Assembly: GCA_030054275.1 (NCBI GenBank)
Contig: JASGCF010000042.1
Span: 2,686 to 13,455, forward strand
Origin: Limnohabitans sp.
GTDB lineage: Bacteria; Planctomycetota; Phycisphaerae; Phycisphaerales; SM1A02
Length of the DNA: 10,770 nucleotides
Direction of reading: 5' to 3'
Shown here: one piece after another, positions 6,060-10,770 of the stretch
Layout of the letters: each line of letters begins with the position of its first letter
Position numbering within the stretch: the stretch's first letter is position 1
Position numbers and translations under genes: made by a program
Notes under the pieces: model-generated
Database searches by the model: none
What the model saw: only the letters and a program-made list of their open reading frames with translations
Told to the model about the DNA's origin: nothing

Positions 6060-7276
6060 GTGCACCCAACGACATCGCTGGTTTTGAACAGGTTCTCACC
6101 TCGCCGTGGCTCGGCGTGGCGTCGTGCGTCGCGGCGTTGCAGGCGTTGCTTGTTGGGATTGCGAACATGAAGCGCTATCGCGTGGCGCCTGCGCTTGCAG
6201 AGATCGCAGCATCGACGCGCGCGGTACGCGTTGCGGTCTGCATTCCCGCGCGCAATGAGCGCGAGAACATCGAGGCGTGCGTGCGGAGCGTGCTTTCTTC
6301 GCGCGAGGTCGATGTCCGTGCGTATGTCTATGACGATGAGTCGACCGACGGCACGGGCGAAATCGTGGCGCGACTTGCGACCGAAGATGCGCGCGTCGTC
6401 GTTGTGCCGCGACGCGCGCTACCCGCAGGTTGGAACGGCAAGCAGCATGCGTGCTTCCGCATGGCGGAGCACGGTCTCGCCTACGACCCCGAACTTGAGT
6501 GGTTTCTCTTCACCGATGCCGATGTGCGGCTCGAGCCCGATGCTGTTGCGCGCGCACTTGGCTTTGCGCAGCGCGCCGACGCGGCGCTCGTCTCCACCGT
6601 GCCGCGCGAGATCACAGGCTCGATCGGCGAGATGCTGCTCGTGCCGCTCATTCATTTCGTCCTCATGGGCTACCTGCCATTTGGACGGATGCGTACAACG
6701 CGTGATCCAGCGGCCAGTGCTGCGTGCGGGCAGTTCATTCTTGTTTCGCGCGCTGCCTACCGCGCAAGCGGCGGACACGAGGGTTTCCGTGATTCCATGC
6801 ACGACGGCGTGAAGTTTCCGCGGGCGGTACGCCGCGCGGGACTTCGTACCGATCTCTATGACGGGACAGAGAGCGTGTCATGCCGCATGTATCGCGGCTT
6901 CGTGCAGACTTGGAGAGGCTTTGCGAAAAACGCCTACGAGGGCCTCGGCAACCTCGGGCTTCTCGTGTTCATCACGATCTGGCATGTTGTTGGACACATC
7001 GTGCCGTGGGTGGTGATCGTGGCTGCGACGCTCTCGGTCGATGCGCGAAGCGAAAGCTTTTCGGCACGCATGCTGGCGGTGGCTGCGATCCTCTGCGGGC
7101 TTGCGTATCGCGCACTTCTGTGTGTTCGATTCCGCCAATCGTGGCTCAATGTGCCGCTTCATCCCATGTCGATCGCAACGCTCACGGCCGTCCAATGGTG
7201 GAGTCTGTGGCTCGACCGGACCGGGCGCCGCGGTTGGAAGGGAAGGGTGGCGGGGGCGAAACCGCCCGCTCGGTAA
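6056..7276 (+). CDS. Membrane-associated GT2 glycosyltransferase (CrtQ-like)
   Basis: This 406-residue family-2 glycosyltransferase is expected to transfer a sugar from a nucleotide donor to the carotenoic acid carboxylate. Seen: an N-terminal hydrophobic anchor (about 17-37), the GT-A entry VCIPARNE (61-68), DDESTDGT (93-100), GWNGKQHAC (125-133) and the DXD-like metal site DADV (154-157). The likely catalytic acidic segment is HDGVKFPR (249-256). It is followed by CRMYRGFVQTWRGFAKN (276-292), the WxGxxKN pattern of CrtQ/HpnB-like enzymes. Hydrophobic segments lie at about 300-327, 336-357 and 370-386, with a C-terminal WKGR (394-397). The ATG at 6056 overlaps the acyltransferase stop (ATGA). 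A purine-rich GAGGAAAGGA (6031-6040) lies rather far upstream, so translation is probably coupled. It is the last gene of the carotenoid operon. Sugar and acceptor are inferred from context. Confidence 0.84.
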   Translation: MSAPNDIAGFEQVLTSPWLGVASCVAALQALLVGIANMKRYRVAPALAEIAASTRAVRVAVCIPARNERENIEACVRSVLSSREVDVRAYVYDDESTDGTGEIVARLATEDARVVVVPRRALPAGWNGKQHACFRMAEHGLAYDPELEWFLFTDADVRLEPDAVARALGFAQRADAALVSTVPREITGSIGEMLLVPLIHFVLMGYLPFGRMRTTRDPAASAACGQFILVSRAAYRASGGHEGFRDSMHDGVKFPRAVRRAGLRTDLYDGTESVSCRMYRGFVQTWRGFAKNAYEGLGNLGLLVFITIWHVVGHIVPWVVIVAATLSVDARSESFSARMLAVAAILCGLAYRALLCVRFRQSWLNVPLHPMSIATLTAVQWWSLWLDRTGRRGWKGRVAGAKPPAR

Positions 7277-7348
7277 ACAAAGCCGAATTCTGTCGCGGGC
7301 AAGCACTGCGGGGTTGCGAGTGTTGCGAAGCGATGCGACAGTCTCACT
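7277..7348 (+). promoter_or_regulatory. Leader of the DUF2339 gene with nested inverted repeats and TTGCGA-like repeats
   Basis: These 72 bp separate the carotenoid operon from the DUF2339 gene. CTGTCGC (7290-7296) pairs perfectly with GCGACAG (7335-7341). Inside it, GCAAGCACT (7299-7307) pairs with AGTGTTGC (7319-7326) apart from one bulged G. The result is a two-storey stem that ends 7 nt before the ATG. There is no T-run, so it is not a typical intrinsic terminator. Three related heptamers, GTTGCGA (7313-7319), GTTGCGA (7322-7328) and GATGCGA (7332-7338), follow each other at 9-10 bp. There is no clear Shine-Dalgarno sequence. Confidence 0.4.
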
Positions 7349-10087
7349 ATGGTGCATTTGCCTGACGACGCTGCTTCTGGTGACGCCGGTTCCGACGACA
7401 CCGCATCCTCTCATGACCGCGAGCGAGCGTTGCAAGAAGAGATCGGTCGCCTGCGTGCGCAGAACGAAGCGCTTGAGCGATCGGTCGTTGCACTGACGGC
7501 ACAACTCGCGGGTTTCACACAACACGATTCGATGAGCGCGAGTGCGCCTCCGGTCATTGCTCAGCGAGCGCCGACAACAGCGCCACCGACGGTTCCCCCG
7601 ACAGTGCTACCGACAGTGCCACCTCTCTCGGTTCCTTCGCGCACAGCCAGTGCGTCGGCACCGGTCACCACAGGCGATGCAGAGCGATTCATCGGCCGTT
7701 GGATCGTGCCGATTGTGGGGGCGTTGGCGGTCATGGGGGCTGTTGGTTTCTTGGTGTATTACGCGATCGATGTTGGCTTGTGGGGAGCAATGCCTCCGAT
7801 CGTTCGGTTCGGCGTTGGACTTGCGATTGGCGTGTTGTTCCTTGCTCTCGGCGAGTTCCTTCGGCGAAAGGCACCAGGTACGAGCGTTGGACTCGATGCT
7901 GCGGGAATTGGTGCATTCCTCATCACGATTGCGATTGGGGTGCATGCACTGCGATTGTTCGATGTGGAGATCGGTGCGCTGCTTACGGGCGGCGCAGGAT
8001 TGTTCGGCGCTGCATGGAGTGTGCGGACGCGCTCTGCAACGGTCGGTGTCTGCGCGTTTCTTGGCCTCTTTCTTGCGCCGTTTCTCTACAACATCGCTCA
8101 AGAGTCGCCGCTTCTCTCCGGCTTGTTGTTCACACTCTCCATCGCGGTCGGTCTTGTCATGCATGCGTTGGCAGACGAATCGTCGAGAGCGCGTTTTGAA
8201 GTGCTTCGATTTTGTGCGCTCTTTGCAGCGCTTGTCGGTGGCCTTGTACTGATCGGGCGCGAACTTTTCTCGCGTCGGGCAAATCCAACCGACGCGACCG
8301 AAGTTGGATTTGTGCTCTTGTGGTTTGGTGCCTTCGTTGGAAGCACCGCATTGCATGCCGTGCGCGGTCACGGACGAGTCGCCAATCTTGTGATCATCGC
8401 GGCAGCAAGTCTGGGCGCGTTTTTGGTGCAGTTGGGCACATGGGGTGCGACGGCCACAGGCGACCTACGGGCATGGTTTCCGTCACTTGCCGGCGGAATC
8501 CTCGCAACGACCGGTTTTTTCCTTCGTTCATTCATCACGCCTTCTGAGCACGGTTTTGATGCTCCGACGCACGGCGATCAAAGCCCAAGTCGTGCGACTG
8601 TCCGTGATGCGCATGAGGGTGTCGATCTCACAAGTGAGGCCTGCAGCGGACTCTCCAATGCAGCGGTGGCACTCGGACTGGCCATGTTCTTCGGTGGATT
8701 TGTTCACTTTGCGCCGTCGGGCGGCCAGCCGCTCTCCATCGCTGCGATTGCCGTCGGACTCACGATTGCGGCGCATCGCACGCGCGCGCTTGCCTTCGAT
8801 GCCTTGGGAGTCTTCGTCGCGTTCGTCGCTGCGATCTTTGCGTGGTTCTATGCACTCGTGAACTCATTCAACGCCACTCGTGTTGTGTGGGAACTTCCGC
8901 TCGGCACGGAAGTCACCGTGCGATGGTCGTGGTCGTTCATTGCGGTACTTGTCGCGTGCATCGCGCTGTTTGCACAGGGAACGCTGCGTGTTCGCACTGC
9001 GACGGATGTCCTTCGCATTGGAGTGGCGTGTTTCGCATGGATGGCCCCAGCATGTACTTTTGTCGAGGGATTCCCTTTCGCAGGTGCGCTTGCCATTCCG
9101 GCTGCGTGCCTTGCGTTCGTATCGAATGCGCGTCGAGCGATGATCGTCGGTGCGCTCGGATTACTCGTGTTCGCATTGGTGCTGTGGAGCACGGTGTTGT
9201 TTGGCATGTTCGGGAACGCACTCGGCGCTTGGGGGCAGTTCGAGGTCAGTTTGTACGCGTGGGTGTTGCTCACCGTGGCGCTGGTCGGGTGTGGCGTTCA
9301 TCGCGCGCTTGGTGGCGCGCGTGCACTTGTGGCCCCGTCATCCATTTTGTTGAGCGTGTTTACCTTGGCTGCACTTGGCGTTTCGGCAGGTGAACTTGCT
9401 GGCGTTGCAGCGGTCGACCTGACACTACTCTTTGTCTTGATCGTGGCGTCGATCGGCGCGTTGTTGATGGCCGTGCTTCCGTTGTTGTCTGAGCGATACG
9501 CGAGCGAGTCGCTTGTGGCCGGTGCGATGGCAGCCGTTGTTGCGCTACTCGTTGCATCGATCCATGGCCTTGGCGTTTTGGTTGAAAGTCGCACGGCACA
9601 ACCGCCGGAGACGCTGCTTGCATTTCTAGCCTGCGCTGCTGTTGCAGCCGCCGCGAGTTGCATGCGATGGACACACGGGCGACAGCCAGACTTTTTCAAA
9701 GCAGCGGAGGGCGCGGTTCTTGGCTTATTCGCAGCAGCTGCCGTCCCGCTTGGTGCTTTGCTTTTGGCATCGGTGTTTCCCGAAGGAATCGCGAGCGGTG
9801 TTGGCGCAGTGTGCGTGGCAGCATGGGTGGTGAGTGTCGGCGTTGGAGAAATCGCGATCGGGTTTCTGCGTCGAATCGCCGCCCTGCGATGGGGTGGTTT
9901 GGTTGCCTTCGTCTTCCTCGTGCTCCGACTCTTTCTCGTGGATTTGGCTGGCGCGCCGACACTTGTGCGCGTGGCGCTTCTCTTCGTCACGGGGCTTGCG
10001 TTGGTCGGCGTGAGCGTGGTCTACGCCAGATTTGGGAGGTCGAACGCTCTCGGCGAGGGCGACGACTCGGGTAGGATCGCGCCGTGA
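7349..10087 (+). CDS. DUF2339 family polytopic membrane protein
   Basis: This 912-residue integral membrane protein has unknown biochemical function. Residues 1-22 are acidic and polar, 23-55 look like a short coiled coil (leucines and Glu/Arg heptads), and 66-106 form a Pro/Thr/Ser/Ala linker. From about 118 to the end it is a succession of hydrophobic helices, around twenty or more. The first membrane block (RWIVPIVGALAVMG, YYAIDVGLWG, then RFGVGLAIGV and an FLRRK boundary) and the last one (FVFLVLRLFLVDLAGAP followed by ALVGVSVVYARF) match the pattern I know for DUF2339. A hydrophilic loop at about 397-431 interrupts the helices. The ATG at 7349 is the first start after the leader and keeps the coiled coil. 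Family members have been described loosely as membrane or envelope proteins; I assign no reaction. It overlaps the following FHA gene by 4 bp, which suggests a functional link. Confidence 0.85.
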   Translation: MVHLPDDAASGDAGSDDTASSHDRERALQEEIGRLRAQNEALERSVVALTAQLAGFTQHDSMSASAPPVIAQRAPTTAPPTVPPTVLPTVPPLSVPSRTASASAPVTTGDAERFIGRWIVPIVGALAVMGAVGFLVYYAIDVGLWGAMPPIVRFGVGLAIGVLFLALGEFLRRKAPGTSVGLDAAGIGAFLITIAIGVHALRLFDVEIGALLTGGAGLFGAAWSVRTRSATVGVCAFLGLFLAPFLYNIAQESPLLSGLLFTLSIAVGLVMHALADESSRARFEVLRFCALFAALVGGLVLIGRELFSRRANPTDATEVGFVLLWFGAFVGSTALHAVRGHGRVANLVIIAAASLGAFLVQLGTWGATATGDLRAWFPSLAGGILATTGFFLRSFITPSEHGFDAPTHGDQSPSRATVRDAHEGVDLTSEACSGLSNAAVALGLAMFFGGFVHFAPSGGQPLSIAAIAVGLTIAAHRTRALAFDALGVFVAFVAAIFAWFYALVNSFNATRVVWELPLGTEVTVRWSWSFIAVLVACIALFAQGTLRVRTATDVLRIGVACFAWMAPACTFVEGFPFAGALAIPAACLAFVSNARRAMIVGALGLLVFALVLWSTVLFGMFGNALGAWGQFEVSLYAWVLLTVALVGCGVHRALGGARALVAPSSILLSVFTLAALGVSAGELAGVAAVDLTLLFVLIVASIGALLMAVLPLLSERYASESLVAGAMAAVVALLVASIHGLGVLVESRTAQPPETLLAFLACAAVAAAASCMRWTHGRQPDFFKAAEGAVLGLFAAAAVPLGALLLASVFPEGIASGVGAVCVAAWVVSVGVGEIAIGFLRRIAALRWGGLVAFVFLVLRLFLVDLAGAPTLVRVALLFVTGLALVGVSVVYARFGRSNALGEGDDSGRIAP
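7583..7618 (+). repeat. Three 12-bp tandem repeats encoding PPTV-like units
   Basis: Three in-frame 12-bp units (7583-7594, 7595-7606, 7607-7618) encode PPTV, PPTV and LPTV in the linker between the coiled coil and the first membrane helix of the DUF2339 protein. Length change here by slippage would stay in frame and simply lengthen or shorten the linker. Confidence 0.75.
10073..10076 (+). promoter_or_regulatory. Shine-Dalgarno AGGA supporting a GTG start
   Basis: AGGA lies 7 nt before the GTG at 10084, at the 3' end of the DUF2339 gene. The next in-frame ATG (10144) would remove the first strand of the FHA fold, so the GTG is the start. Confidence 0.55.
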
Positions 10088-10770
10088 ATACCTCGCGCCG
10101 CCCAGATAGTCCGCTTGAACTTGTGGTCATCGACCTTCCAGAGATGCGGCCAGTGCGTTTGACGCTCGATGGCCGACTCATCGTTGGTCGCGGAACAGAA
10201 AGCGAAATTTGGATCAACAACGCATCGGTGTCGCGCCAACACGCAGCGATCACGATGCGAGCAGACGGGGCGTATGTCGAGGATCTTGGAAGTCGACACG
10301 GTACTCGTGTCAATGGTGTTCCCGTGCGCGCAGGGAAGCCGCAGAAGTTTGGCGCGGGTGATCTTCTGCACTTTGGTCCAGCCGCTATTCGCGCAGGCTA
10401 TGCAGTCGAGCGCATCGCCACATCGATGACCGCGGGAGATGCGCAGGCAGTGCGCACGATCGCTTTCGGAGCGCGCGGTGGCGCAGAACAAGCCATGCGC
10501 GTCTTGATCGAAGTTGTGCGCAAGATCCCGCTCGACGGTGACGAGGAGTCTGCTGGCACGATGCTCCTTGAGCGACTGATCTCGGTCACAAATCTTGAGC
10601 GCGCAATCATCGTGCGGATGCGCGCAGGATCAAATGATGCAGAGATCGTCGCGAGTGCTGGTGTTCGCGGGGGCCCTGTAAGTCGCACGGTCCTTGCCGC
10701 AGCCGAAGACGCGTCAAAGGTGGCGCATCTTTCGCAGATCAGTGATATTCGCCAAGCCGAGAGTATTGCT
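10084..10770 (+). CDS. FHA-GAF domain protein (partial, continues past the window)
   Basis: The frame is open from GTG 10084 to the last base, giving 229 residues with no stop, so the 3' part is missing. The N-terminal forkhead-associated domain (about 11-105) has all its phosphothreonine-binding landmarks: VGRG (34-37; G35, R36), the S50-R51-Q52-H53 block, and DLGSRHGTRVNG (67-78; S70, H72, G73, T74, N77). A GAF-like domain appears to begin at about 135, with TMLLERLISVTNLERAIIV (159-177) and the EIVASAG strand (187-193). The FHA domain should bind a phosphothreonine protein, and the GAF domain could sense a small ligand. The missing C-terminus decides the output: a PP2C/SpoIIE phosphatase, a cyclase, a sigma54 activator or a kinase are all known with this arrangement. 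The start overlaps the DUF2339 stop (GTGA), so the two are probably co-translated. Confidence 0.85.
   Translation, partial: MNTSRRPDSPLELVVIDLPEMRPVRLTLDGRLIVGRGTESEIWINNASVSRQHAAITMRADGAYVEDLGSRHGTRVNGVPVRAGKPQKFGAGDLLHFGPAAIRAGYAVERIATSMTAGDAQAVRTIAFGARGGAEQAMRVLIEVVRKIPLDGDEESAGTMLLERLISVTNLERAIIVRMRAGSNDAEIVASAGVRGGPVSRTVLAAAEDASKVAHLSQISDIRQAESIA

Noticed and set aside
7607..8371. Minus-strand 254-codon frame inside the DUF2339 gene
   Set aside because: It is antisense to the diagnostic DUF2339 membrane segments, has a polar, Arg/Cys-rich composition and carries no recognisable domain.
10021..10491. Minus-strand frame across the DUF2339/FHA junction
   Set aside because: It lies antisense to an FHA domain with all of its conserved residues.

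Overview
The window looks like chromosomal DNA of a GC-rich bacterium, probably a planctomycete (perhaps Phycisphaerae-like). This is an inference from gene content and from protein style: an aldehyde dehydrogenase with an ELSGSD active-site segment, and a C30-carotenoid-type tailoring cassette next to DUF2339 and FHA/GAF genes. No rRNA, tRNA, transposase, phage gene or CRISPR array is visible.

Layout. Positions 1-239 are non-coding and hold GC-rich direct and tandem repeats. From 1901 down to 240 on the minus strand lies a CrtI/CrtN-type carotenoid desaturase. A 122-bp divergent intergenic region (1902-2023) carries a near-central 22-bp inverted repeat. On the plus strand follow four genes that all overlap: an aldehyde dehydrogenase (2024-3547), a second CrtI-superfamily flavoenzyme of CrtP/CrtNb type (3544-5241), a PlsC-type acyltransferase (5211-6059) and a membrane-anchored GT2 glycosyltransferase (6056-7276). 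The overlaps are 4, 31 and 4 bp, so this is one tightly coupled operon. After 72 bp comes a large polytopic DUF2339 protein (7349-10087). It overlaps by 4 bp a GTG-started FHA-GAF protein (10084 onward) that runs off the window.

How the genes fit together. Established steps for staphyloxanthin-like C30 pigments are desaturation of the C30 backbone (CrtN), oxidation of a terminal methyl to an aldehyde (CrtP/CrtNb), oxidation to the acid (aldehyde dehydrogenase), glycosylation of the carboxylate (GT2) and acylation of the sugar. All five activities are represented here. The scaffold synthase (CrtM, or the HpnC/D/E squalene route) is absent and would have to lie elsewhere. The inferred product is an acylated glycosyl ester of a C30 carotenoic acid, although chain length cannot be read from sequence alone. 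The DUF2339-FHA/GAF pair appears to be a separate transcription unit, with a foldable leader (7290-7341) before the DUF2339 start. I see no wholly new system. The points most worth following up are the divergent-promoter palindrome, the DUF2339 leader structure, the DUF2339/FHA-GAF coupling and several substitutions in conserved motifs.
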